This document shows, piece after piece, positions 1 to 6,831 of a stretch of 10,462 nt of DNA (within the stretch, counting starts at the first letter, position 1; each line of letters opens with the position of its first letter). Position numbers and translations under genes: made by a program. The notes beneath the pieces are model-generated. The model searched no databases. It saw only the letters and a program-made list of their open reading frames with translations, and was not told the DNA's origin. This DNA comes from Lentisphaeria bacterium UBA1784 (lineage in GTDB: Bacteria; Verrucomicrobiota; Lentisphaeria; Victivallales; Victivallaceae), in the NCBI GenBank assembly GCA_002315455.1, contig DCGG01000058.1:1-10462 (forward strand). Reading direction: 5' to 3'.

Positions 1-769
1 CCTCCACGGGGTAGAGGGTCCCGGGGACCTCGAATACGGGGGCGTTCCAGAAGAACTCCGAGATCCGCTTGGATTCCATGGTGGCGGAGGAGATCACCAG
101 CCGGAACTCCGGCCGTTTCGGCAGGAGCAGTTTGAAGTATCCCAGCAGGAAGTCCAGATTGAGGCTCCGCTCGTGGACTTCGTCGAGGATCACGCAGTCG
201 TAGTCGTTGAGCCGGGGCGAGGAGGTGCTCTCGGCAAGCAGGATGCCGTCGGTCATGAACTTGATGACCGTGTCGTCGCCGGTGCGGTTGTCGAAGCGGA
301 TCTTCACGCCCACTTCGCGGCCGGCTTCGCATCCGATCTCTGCGGCGAGGCGGGAAGCCAGCGCGGTGGCGGCGATCCGGCGGGGCTGGGTGCATCCGAT
401 CATGCCGGTGCGGCCCAGTCCTGCGGCCAGCGCCGCCTTGGGGAGCTGGGTGGTCTTGCCGGACCCGGTGGCTCCACAGACGATCACCACCTGATGATCG
501 CGGATGGCGGAAATGATCTCCGGCAGAAGAGGGGTGATGGGAAGTTCTTCCGGGAATTCCAGTTTCAGGGCGTTGGCCCGGTCATAGAGGGAACGCTTCA
601 GGGCGGATTCCAGTTTTCCGGTGAACTCCCGGACCTCGTCCGCATGGGACTCCGCATCGCCTTTGCGGAGAAGTTCCAGAAGGCGCTTCTTCGCGTTGTT
701 GAGGCGGCAACGGTCGGACCGTCGCAGGCGCTCCCATGCGGCGTCCAGGGTGTGCAGGGCGTCGCTCAT
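1..769 (-). CDS. hrpA: DEAH-box ATP-dependent helicase, HrpA type (N-terminal part, cut by window edge)
   Basis: The first 256 residues of an RNA helicase of the HrpA/DEAH superfamily 2 group, which uses ATP to remodel RNA or RNA-protein complexes. I translated the minus strand from the ATG at 767-769. After a charged N-terminal region of about 90 residues come Walker A GATGSGKTT (99-107), motif Ia TQPRR (127-131), the ATPase box DEVH (196-199) followed by ERSLNLDFLLGY, and motif III SAT (228-230). The run after the DExH box closely matches HrpA as I know it; HrpA itself has DEAH, so the Val is a small variant. The C-terminal helicase, HA2 and OB regions lie beyond the left edge. The start follows the stop of the small membrane gene by 3 nt, so translation is probably coupled; I see no clear Shine-Dalgarno sequence. 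HrpB is the main alternative and is less likely given this motif. Confidence 0.9.
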   Translation of the reverse strand, partial: MSDALHTLDAAWERLRRSDRCRLNNAKKRLLELLRKGDAESHADEVREFTGKLESALKRSLYDRANALKLEFPEELPITPLLPEIISAIRDHQVVIVCGATGSGKTTQLPKAALAAGLGRTGMIGCTQPRRIAATALASRLAAEIGCEAGREVGVKIRFDNRTGDDTVIKFMTDGILLAESTSSPRLNDYDCVILDEVHERSLNLDFLLGYFKLLLPKRPEFRLVISSATMESKRISEFFWNAPVFEVPGTLYPVE

Positions 770-772
770 GGG

Positions 773-961
773 TCAGAACAGCACGAACCACAGGGAGACC
801 AGCAGAAATCCCCCCGCGACAAGGCAGTAGATCAGTCGGCGGCGGAAGTAATATCCCGCCGGCCGGACGCTTCCCGGAGCCATGGTCTGACCCTTCAGCC
901 GGGAGAAGCCTCCGGTGTGAAAATACCTGCTGATCAAGTGGTTCGATCCGTTTTGGCTCAT
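773..961 (-). CDS. Small single-span membrane protein, unknown function
   Basis: A 62-residue reading frame squeezed between the peptidase and the helicase. It starts 9 nt after the peptidase stop and ends 3 nt before the helicase start, which is the main argument that it is real. A GGAG (974-977) at the peptidase stop codon sits 12 nt upstream of the ATG and could serve as its Shine-Dalgarno. Residues 1-38 are polar, Arg/Lys/Gly/Ser-rich and probably disordered. An RRR cluster (40-42) precedes a hydrophobic segment (43-62) that ends the protein. By the positive-inside rule the N-terminus should be cytoplasmic and the C-terminal tail buried in or just across the membrane. I recognise no family. 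It may be a lineage-specific small protein, and chance coding cannot be excluded. Confidence 0.6.
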   Translation of the reverse strand: MSQNGSNHLISRYFHTGGFSRLKGQTMAPGSVRPAGYYFRRRLIYCLVAGGFLLVSLWFVLF

Positions 962-970
962 GGGAATGCG

Positions 971-2041
971 TCACTCCATGCCGGGGATGAAAAACTCTTT
1001 CCCGGTGAGGGAGGCGATGGTCTCGGTCAGCAACTGGACCGCGCTCTCGGCATCCCGCAAGTCGCACATCTCCACGGGGCTGTGCATGTAGCGGTTGGGG
1101 ATGCTCAGAAGCGCCGTCGCCACGCCGGAACGGGTCAGCTGCATGGCGGCAGTATCGGTACCGCCGGTGGCCCGGAACCCGATGGATTCCTGGGTGGCGA
1201 TCTTGTGTTTCTTTGCCACTTTCCGCAGAAGCCGGCCGAGGACGATGTTGTTGTCGCAGTTCTTGGCGAGGATGGGGCCGGCGCCCAGTTTCACGTCGCC
1301 GAGGAGTTTCTTGGGGATGTCGGGGACGTCGGTGGTGAAGCCCACGTCAAGCACGAATCCCACCTGCGGGTCCACGGCGAAACTGCTGGGATGCGCGCCC
1401 CGGAGTCCCACCTCCTCCTGCACGGTGCCGACGCCATAGACCGCCACTTTCAGCTTACGCTTGGCGAGGGCGCGCATGGTCTCCGCCACCACGAAGGCGC
1501 CGATCTTGTCGTCGGACCCCTTGGAGATGAAGCGGTTGTCGTTGAGGCGCCGGAAGTTGGAACGGACCACCACGAGGTCGCCCACGGAGACGATCTTCTT
1601 TGCCTCCTCGGCGGATTCGGCGCCGATGTCGATCCACATATCCGCCAGTTCCGGGGGGATCTCCCGTTCGGCGGGCTTCAGCAGATGAATGGGTTTCTTG
1701 CCGATGACGCCGGGGACCCGTCCCTTGGCAGTGAGGATATCCACTTCGGTGGAGGGGACGTTCAGTTTGTCGATGCCGCCGTTGGCCCGGAAGCAGAGCA
1801 TTCCCTCCTCGGTGATGTAGGTGATTTGGAATCCGATCTCGTCGTAGTGTCCCGCCAGCATCACCCGCATGGGAGCGCCGGGATTCAACACCGCGATGGA
1901 GTTGCCCATGACGTCCGCCCGGACTTCACAGCAGTCGGCGAGGTAGGCGCGGTATGCCTTGGCTGCCTCCACTTCGCAGCCGCTGGGGCTGGCACAGTTC
2001 ATGAAACGTTCGAGAAACGCCAGACTTTTCGCAGAAAACAT
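971..2041 (-). CDS. M42-family metallo-aminopeptidase (glutamyl aminopeptidase / FrvX-like)
   Basis: A 356-residue cytosolic di-metal aminopeptidase of family M42 (TET/FrvX/YsdC group), which usually forms dodecameric tetrahedra and trims short peptides from the N-terminus. The metal-site motifs appear in order: AGHYDEIGF (63-71, His65 and Asp67), SKGSDDKIG (173-181, bridging Asp at 177/178), the catalytic and metal glutamates in VQEEVGLRGA (207-216, Glu209/Glu210), Asp232 in LDVGF, and His320 in NRYMHSPVE. GGTDTAAM (293-300) is also typical. Length matches the family norm of about 340-360. The ATG at 2039-2041 is preceded by a GAGG about 8 nt upstream. It is the first gene of the probable operon with the small membrane protein and the helicase. 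Members were long called endoglucanases in databases, which is a misnomer. Exact peptide preference cannot be read from the sequence. Confidence 0.93.
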   Translation of the reverse strand: MFSAKSLAFLERFMNCASPSGCEVEAAKAYRAYLADCCEVRADVMGNSIAVLNPGAPMRVMLAGHYDEIGFQITYITEEGMLCFRANGGIDKLNVPSTEVDILTAKGRVPGVIGKKPIHLLKPAEREIPPELADMWIDIGAESAEEAKKIVSVGDLVVVRSNFRRLNDNRFISKGSDDKIGAFVVAETMRALAKRKLKVAVYGVGTVQEEVGLRGAHPSSFAVDPQVGFVLDVGFTTDVPDIPKKLLGDVKLGAGPILAKNCDNNIVLGRLLRKVAKKHKIATQESIGFRATGGTDTAAMQLTRSGVATALLSIPNRYMHSPVEMCDLRDAESAVQLLTETIASLTGKEFFIPGME

Positions 2042-2087
2042 TTTATAGCCTCACTTTCCGTATTGACGTTACAGGATCCTCGGGATT

Positions 2088-2117
2088 AATATAGCATTCT
2101 GCACTGCCGAATTCCAA
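2088..2117 (-). promoter_or_regulatory. Candidate sigma-70-type promoter for the peptidase operon
   Basis: Read on the minus strand, TTGGAA (2112-2117) and TATATT (2088-2093) are separated by 18 nt. Transcription would start near 2081, giving a leader of roughly 40 nt before the peptidase ATG. It sits just downstream of the terminator of the preceding gene, where a promoter is expected. Found by eye only. Confidence 0.45.
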
Positions 2118-2162
2118 CGGCTCCGGAGCAAAAAAACGTTCCTGCCCCCTCGGAGTCCGGAC

Positions 2163-2195
2163 AAAAAAACTCCTGCAGTCCTGCGGCTGCAGGAG
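2163..2195 (-). terminator. Rho-independent terminator of the 550-residue orphan gene
   Basis: On the minus strand a perfect 9-bp stem, CTCCTGCAG paired with CTGCAGGAG (arms 2187-2195 and 2170-2178), closes an 8-nt loop and is followed directly by seven T (2163-2169). It begins about 32 nt after the stop codon of the gene at 2228-3880, so it ends that transcript and insulates it from the peptidase operon. Confidence 0.85.
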
Positions 2196-2227
2196 CAGGA
2201 GCGTTTCGTCGTCCGCCGGAGCGGTCG

Positions 2228-3880
2228 TCAGTCGCGGGGGAAGGTGCCGATCCAGCTGACCACGACCTGACGGGTCTTGGGGTCCCAAAAGTAGTAGAGC
2301 CGGACCAAATTGGCGTAGGAACTGTCCTTGCCGCACTCCAGATAGTCGCCCTTGAGGTTGAGCCCGGAGTTCCGGTCGTAGTCGAATGCGCTGGAGGGCG
2401 CAAGGTCCTCGAACTCCTGCTTGTCCTCCTCGGAGACGAGGTGGATGCCGGAATCTGCCAGCACCTCGTGGAAAGTCTGCTCGGTGGTGCGTCCCAGTTT
2501 GAAGTCCCGGTACTCGTTGGCGAGGATCAGCAGCGCATCATAGACCTGATCGACGTCCACGCCTTCCAGCCGGGTGGCGACCCGCTCGGTCTTGGGGAGC
2601 ATGATGAGGCGGCCCACCAGATAGCGCAGGGTCCATTCGCCCATCTCGCGGCTGTCCACGGGGATTGGGACGTCGTCGTCCACGAAGCCCTTGATCTCCT
2701 TGGCCAGGCGCTGGCGGAGTTCATCCTGCATCGCCCGGAGCGCATACAACTCCCGGCGGCTGTTCTCAAAGGAGCCGTTGGAACCATCCAGTTCCCGCAG
2801 CAGGGAGGCGTTCTCCTCTTCGGCGATGGCGAGGCGTTTCCGCAGGGCGGAGATGGTCCGTTCCATGGCGCTTTCGCGGCCCACCGGGATGGTGGAGGCC
2901 ATCTGGGGGGCGCGTTCCAGTTCGATCTCGGCGTTGACGAGGTTGGCGTCCTGCGTGAAGAAGAGGTCTCTCCAGTTTACCTGACCCCGGGGTAGCCAGT
3001 AGTGGGCGCTGTCGATGAGGAACGCGGTATAGACTTCGGGACCGCACTGGTCGTTGAACTTCCAGTTCCAGATCTCGCCTTTGAAGTTGCAGCGGTGAAC
3101 GCAGGGATTGCCGTTCTTCAGATCAACGTAGGGCAGGTAGTAACGGCAGGCACCGTCGAACACCGCCCAGGAACGGCCGATGGCGTTGGTCAGTTCGTAG
3201 GAGGCCTGATAGCCCAGCCGGACGATGATGGCGTAGCCCTTGACCTGCGAAGCGAGATATTCGGCATCCACGAGGAAATCGGGTGCCGTTTCGCTGAGGC
3301 TCCACTGGTTGCGGTTGACTGCGGAGATCACGATGACGGGGAGGCTGCGGCCGGGGAGCAGAAGCAGTTCCAGCAGGCGATCCACCTCCCCGGGGGTATT
3401 GATGTCCCAGAGGTTATCCTTCACGGGCCGCATGATCATGAGGCCGCCCTCGTCGATAAGGGTGTCGATGAAGGGGAGGTCCTTCTGAAGTTCCTTGACG
3501 TTGACGGAAGAATCGGTCCAGATGCGGATGCCGAAGATCAAACCGTTGTCTTTGGCGGCGATGGCGATATCGTACTCCCAGAGTAGACTTTCCCCGTTGT
3601 GGGAGCCGGGGAAGGAGAAGTGGGTGGCCCAGATGCCGCGGGCGGGCATGCAGAAAATATCCCATTCGACGTTGCGCTGGGCGTCTTCCATTTTGTAGCC
3701 CTTGGCGATCTCCTCGCCGGAAGGGATGTCCGCGCCTACGGATTTGGCGGCAAAGGGGAAGATAAGATTTGAAAGGCGCTCGATGGCGTTGTTGACACCG
3801 TCCTGGCAGGCGACCGTTGCTTTGAGCTGATAGAGGGCCGTACGGTTCGGGCGGAGTTCCGTCTGATGAAAGAAAGGCAT
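2228..3880 (-). CDS. Orphan protein of unknown function: alpha/beta N-terminal part, coiled coil, compact C-terminal domain
   Basis: A 550-residue predicted soluble protein with no signal peptide or membrane span. I do not recognise a named family. Residues about 1-155 form a domain with many aromatic residues. Residues 160-255 look like an alpha/beta unit: a helix, then the strand LPVIVIS, then D..LA..V.G.A.IV.L, and later DGACRYYLPYVD, a pattern I recall from uncharacterised bacterial proteins. Residues about 315-397 are rich in Glu, Arg and Leu and should be coiled coil. The last 45 residues (LKGDYLE, VRLYYFWD, VVVSWIG) form a short strand-rich ending resembling small RelE-like folds; this is only inference. 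Start: the ATG at 3878-3880 has GGAG at 3890-3893, spacing 9 nt. An in-frame ATG at 3893-3895 would add five residues but overlaps that GGAG and lacks its own site. It stands alone with its own promoter and terminator. Confidence 0.85.
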   Translation of the reverse strand: MPFFHQTELRPNRTALYQLKATVACQDGVNNAIERLSNLIFPFAAKSVGADIPSGEEIAKGYKMEDAQRNVEWDIFCMPARGIWATHFSFPGSHNGESLLWEYDIAIAAKDNGLIFGIRIWTDSSVNVKELQKDLPFIDTLIDEGGLMIMRPVKDNLWDINTPGEVDRLLELLLLPGRSLPVIVISAVNRNQWSLSETAPDFLVDAEYLASQVKGYAIIVRLGYQASYELTNAIGRSWAVFDGACRYYLPYVDLKNGNPCVHRCNFKGEIWNWKFNDQCGPEVYTAFLIDSAHYWLPRGQVNWRDLFFTQDANLVNAEIELERAPQMASTIPVGRESAMERTISALRKRLAIAEEENASLLRELDGSNGSFENSRRELYALRAMQDELRQRLAKEIKGFVDDDVPIPVDSREMGEWTLRYLVGRLIMLPKTERVATRLEGVDVDQVYDALLILANEYRDFKLGRTTEQTFHEVLADSGIHLVSEEDKQEFEDLAPSSAFDYDRNSGLNLKGDYLECGKDSSYANLVRLYYFWDPKTRQVVVSWIGTFPRD

Positions 3881-3889
3881 TTTTTGGTT

Positions 3890-3893
3890 CTCC
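3890..3893 (-). promoter_or_regulatory. Shine-Dalgarno site that favours the inner start of the orphan gene
   Basis: GGAG on the minus strand lies 9 nt before the ATG at 3878-3880. The outer in-frame ATG (3893-3895) shares its last base with this site and has only A/T-rich sequence upstream, so the inner start is preferred. Confidence 0.5.
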
Positions 3894-3895
3894 AT

Positions 3896-4292
3896 AAGAT
3901 AAAGCTTTCAAAGTTGACCGATTAAGGTTTCGTTAGAATGCTGAAAACGTTCTCCCGAAAACTGAAACTCCAACCGATCCAACCCTGATCTTTACAGATT
4001 CGGACGAACGACTTCTTCAAAACATCATCATATAATATAATCAGTTTTTTCCGGAAATCAATCCATTTTGAGAAAAAAATACTATTTTTTAATGAAAGAT
4101 ATTTTCGTTTTTTTTTTTGAAAATATATCCATAAAAATTGGAGAAAAAATACATAAAAATCATCCATTTCAGCAGACTATGACTCGTGTCTGTAAAATAA
4201 TAAAACAAAGCGGCCGCCGGACGATCACGAAAAGGAGGGGGCCGAAACGTCTCTGTTCCGCCCCGTTGACGTGCCGGACGCCTTGCCGGACG
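3896..4292. other. AT-rich intergenic region between the symporter and the orphan gene
   Basis: About 400 bases with no convincing gene. The middle (about 4020-4200) is extremely AT-rich, with A and T runs including eleven T at 4108-4118, flanked by an 8-bp inverted repeat (4099-4106 and 4119-4126). The left part would be the roughly 150-nt leader of the orphan gene if the promoter at 4034-4061 is right. The right part, just after the symporter stop, is GC-rich and carries three copies of GCCGGACG (4216-4223, 4273-4280, 4285-4292). I found no convincing intrinsic terminator for the symporter here. Confidence 0.7.
4034..4061 (-). promoter_or_regulatory. Candidate promoter for the orphan gene
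   Basis: On the minus strand TTGATT (4056-4061) and TATATT (4034-4039) are 16 nt apart. Transcription would begin near 4027, giving a leader of about 147 nt. The surroundings are so AT-rich that chance matches are likely, so confidence is modest. Confidence 0.4.
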
Positions 4293-6599
4293 CTACCGCC
4301 GCTGTTCGGCGGCTTCCAGTTCCTTCTTGTCGGCAAGGGAGACATGGCCGGAGACCATGCCGTTGTCGAGGTCGTTGGCCTCGCGTTTTTTCAGGTCCCG
4401 GAAGAGATACCGGAGGTGGACGACTGCTCCTGTTCCCAGCCACACCGTGCAGATGGCGGCAATGACGCAGGGAATCGTTACCTGCGTGACAAGGAAGTAA
4501 CCGCTCCAGAACCGGTTTCCGAATCCGAAGATCGGACGGAGGAGCAGAACCAGCACGAAGGCGATGATGAAGCGGTAGAAGAAACTGTACAGGAAGAAGC
4601 TCCATGCGAGGACCCGGTCTCCCTTGGAGTATTCCGGCGTGATCCCGATGAGTTTGCGGAACACGGTTTTGAGATTCCATGGTTCCCTGGTCTTGTTTTC
4701 TCCGTCGAGGTTGTAGATGCCCCGGTGGAGCATCCGGTCCAGATTGAAAGGCGTCCTGCAGGTCAACTTGGAGACCGTCACGTAGAGCACGAAGGTGATC
4801 AGCATGATGATGAGGTGGATCTCATAACTGTTGATGGGGCATTTCACCGGGTTCATGGTCCAGACCACGTAGGGATGGAAGGGGCGGCTGATGAGTTCGA
4901 GGGCGTTGCCCACGCTGTCCGACCAGTGCATTTTCACCAGCCAGGGGTAGACCACGTCCGCCCAGTTCCGCTGGACGAAGATGCCGCCGATGCCGAGGAA
5001 AAGTCCGGAGAGCAAACTGGTGAAAGCCCCCGCCGTGGTCCCGAAGCGGCTGTACAGACCGAAGATCATGACGGGACTTGCGCCGCCCATCCAGAGGGAA
5101 GTCATGATGGAGACGAACATGGCGATGTAGTCCAGCTGGGACATGTAGGTGGACCCGATGAAAAAAAGGAGCCCCACGCCGATGGAGACGCCCCGGAGCA
5201 TCCAGATGTGCTGCTTCGGCGTCAGCGGCTTTTTGATGAAGGGCAGGATCACGTCCTGGGAAATGGTCAGCGCGGAACTGAAGAGCCGCGTGTCGTCCGT
5301 GGAGACCATCGCCATGATCATCAGCAGCAGAAAGAGCCCCATGACCCCTTTGGGCAGCATGTGCCGCATGGAAACTCCCAGCATGGTCTGATGGTACAGC
5401 GAACGGAACTGCTGAAAGACCGCATTGGCCTCCGGATTGTCGTCAACGTCATCCCCTTGAAGCAGAGTTTCGTGGACGGTGGTCAGATAAGGGGTGTCCA
5501 GATTCTGCGTCTGACTGAGGGGCGCGTCCACGCCGGGAACGTGACTGGATGGCGGCAGGGCTTTGACTTTTGCGACGACCTCCGACCGGAGGGCGTCGTC
5601 CGACACCACTTCCGCCGCGACTCTGGTGGAGATGTCGGTGCGGATGGCATCCGCCTTCAGGCTGAAGCGGCTTCCGTTGAGCAGGACGATCACGGAGATT
5701 GCCACCAGCAGCGTGAACACCGTTCCCAAAGCGCTGCGGAAGGTCCCGATCAGACCGGCCATCTTCTGCTCTTGGGGACTTTTTGCGGCAGTGGAGTTGC
5801 CGCCGCCGATCCAGTTGGCCCGGCAATAGACCATGGTGATCCAGCCCAGCGCGATGTGGAAGAGGTTGAAGTCCCGCAGGTCCTTCAATTCAAAGGGATT
5901 GAGGAAGCTCTCCCCCTGCACCCGGTCCAGCATGGTGGGGACGATATCCTTGCTCCATGAGAAGGTGCAGAGGATGAAGACGACCATGGTGACCAGAAGC
6001 GGATAGAAGATGATCCCCTGAATGGAGTCCGTGACGATGAGGGCGAGCGTCCCGCCCCAGCAGACCAGCAGAAGCGCGATGGTGAGGCAGATTGCCATGA
6101 CTACCATGAAGGTGCTGAAGGTAAGTCCGCAGAACTGGAAGCTTCGGGGCAGGTCCAGAAAGTAGATGAGGAACCGTCCGGCGATGGCAGGCATGATCAT
6201 ATTGGCGAGGATCTCGGAACAGGAACGGAGCAATGCCGCGAAGATCCGCAGCGGACGGTTGTACCGCATCTCCAGCAACTGCCCGAAGCTCATGGCCTTG
6301 GTCTCCCGGAAGCGGTACGCACACCAGCCGGAAAGTCCCGTGAAAATGCCGATGGGCACCGACAAACCTGCCCAGAAGATCAGCGCGAATCCGGTTTTGT
6401 AGTGTATTTCGATGTAGGAGACGACTCCGATGATCGAGAGGGCGTTCGCCACATCCGCCGCGCAGATGATGTAGCGCCGGGCCACTCGTCCGGCGGAGAG
6501 GAAATCCGCCACGCCCTGAACGTAACGCCGGGAATAATATCCCATGCTGACGACGAAAACCATCGGTACGAGAACGATCAGCCAATCCCAGAAACTCAT
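4293..6599 (-). CDS. Sodium:solute symporter family (SSS) transporter
   Basis: A 768-residue inner-membrane transporter of the sodium:solute symporter family, which couples Na+ influx to uptake of sugars, amino acids or other small solutes. Many hydrophobic spans run through the protein: about 3-20, 46-62, 70-90, 125-148, 158-182, 183-212, 245-260, 283-307, 413-433, 467-487, 489-515, 522-542, 594-610, 665-690 and 700-728. MVSTDDTRLFSSALTISQDV (431-450) fits the conserved Ser/Thr-Asp motif region seen in PVC-group members. A hydrophilic stretch of about 100 residues (309-412) separates two spans, and the protein is longer than the usual 480-600 residues because of this and extra C-terminal spans. 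The ATG at 6597-6599 follows GGGGAG (6606-6611) by 6 nt. The gene has its own promoter and is not obviously coupled to neighbours. Substrate cannot be read from the sequence. Confidence 0.92.
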   Translation of the reverse strand: MSFWDWLIVLVPMVFVVSMGYYSRRYVQGVADFLSAGRVARRYIICAADVANALSIIGVVSYIEIHYKTGFALIFWAGLSVPIGIFTGLSGWCAYRFRETKAMSFGQLLEMRYNRPLRIFAALLRSCSEILANMIMPAIAGRFLIYFLDLPRSFQFCGLTFSTFMVVMAICLTIALLLVCWGGTLALIVTDSIQGIIFYPLLVTMVVFILCTFSWSKDIVPTMLDRVQGESFLNPFELKDLRDFNLFHIALGWITMVYCRANWIGGGNSTAAKSPQEQKMAGLIGTFRSALGTVFTLLVAISVIVLLNGSRFSLKADAIRTDISTRVAAEVVSDDALRSEVVAKVKALPPSSHVPGVDAPLSQTQNLDTPYLTTVHETLLQGDDVDDNPEANAVFQQFRSLYHQTMLGVSMRHMLPKGVMGLFLLLMIMAMVSTDDTRLFSSALTISQDVILPFIKKPLTPKQHIWMLRGVSIGVGLLFFIGSTYMSQLDYIAMFVSIMTSLWMGGASPVMIFGLYSRFGTTAGAFTSLLSGLFLGIGGIFVQRNWADVVYPWLVKMHWSDSVGNALELISRPFHPYVVWTMNPVKCPINSYEIHLIIMLITFVLYVTVSKLTCRTPFNLDRMLHRGIYNLDGENKTREPWNLKTVFRKLIGITPEYSKGDRVLAWSFFLYSFFYRFIIAFVLVLLLRPIFGFGNRFWSGYFLVTQVTIPCVIAAICTVWLGTGAVVHLRYLFRDLKKREANDLDNGMVSGHVSLADKKELEAAEQRR

Positions 6600-6674
6600 G
6601 ACAGGCTCCCCACTCCTTTCCTCTTCAGACGCAAAACACCGGTCTGAACGCTTTCGATATCACAATGACCACCT

Positions 6675-6703
6675 GCTATACACGACGATTCTTTGGATGT
6701 CAA
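6675..6703 (-). promoter_or_regulatory. Near-consensus promoter of the symporter
   Basis: On the minus strand a perfect -35 TTGACA (6698-6703) is followed after exactly 17 nt by TATAGC (6675-6680). Transcription would start near 6668, leaving a leader of about 70 nt. This is the best sigma-70-like match in the window. Confidence 0.65.
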
Positions 6704-6755
6704 TGGAGATAACAGAGAAAACCAGGAAAAATGAAACGGGATGTGCCTCTCTGCA

Positions 6756-6774
6756 CAGGTCTGACAGGTCTGAC
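6756..6774. repeat. Two tandem copies of a 9-bp direct repeat upstream of the symporter promoter
   Basis: CAGGTCTGA occurs twice without a gap (6756-6764 and 6765-6773), followed by C. It lies between the terminator of glutamate dehydrogenase and the symporter promoter, about 53 bp upstream of the -35 box. It could be an activator site or a chance duplication. Confidence 0.4.
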
Positions 6775-6806
6775 AAAAAAGGGCGGACCGGAGTTTCCGG
6801 TCCGCC
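6775..6806 (-). terminator. Rho-independent terminator of glutamate dehydrogenase
   Basis: On the minus strand an 11-bp perfect GC-rich stem (arms 6796-6806 and 6782-6792, GGCGGACCGGA with TCCGGTCCGCC) closes a 3-nt loop. One C (6781) and then six T (6775-6780) follow. It begins about 25 nt after the stop codon of the dehydrogenase. Confidence 0.92.
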
Positions 6807-6831
6807 GCTTGCGTTTCCCTGCGGAGGAGGA

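Noticed and set aside
173..2089. A long plus-strand open frame of 638 codons
   Set aside because: It lies opposite the helicase, membrane protein and M42 peptidase. The minus-strand products have clear family motifs, while this product is a low-information Gly/Ala/His/Asp-rich shadow typical of GC-rich DNA.
2120..2129. Palindrome GCTCCGGAGC followed by a run of A
   Set aside because: It has no loop and so cannot form a proper hairpin, and the A run is on the wrong side for a plus-strand terminator.
3922..4167. A minus-strand frame of 81 codons in the AT-rich spacer
   Set aside because: Its Phe/Lys/Ile-rich sequence is what A/T runs produce in any frame. It has no ribosome-binding site and overlaps the predicted promoter and leader of the orphan gene.
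4068..5960. A long plus-strand open frame of 630 codons
   Set aside because: It is antisense to the symporter, and its composition (Asp/His/Gln/Glu-rich) is that expected from reading the opposite strand of a membrane protein gene.
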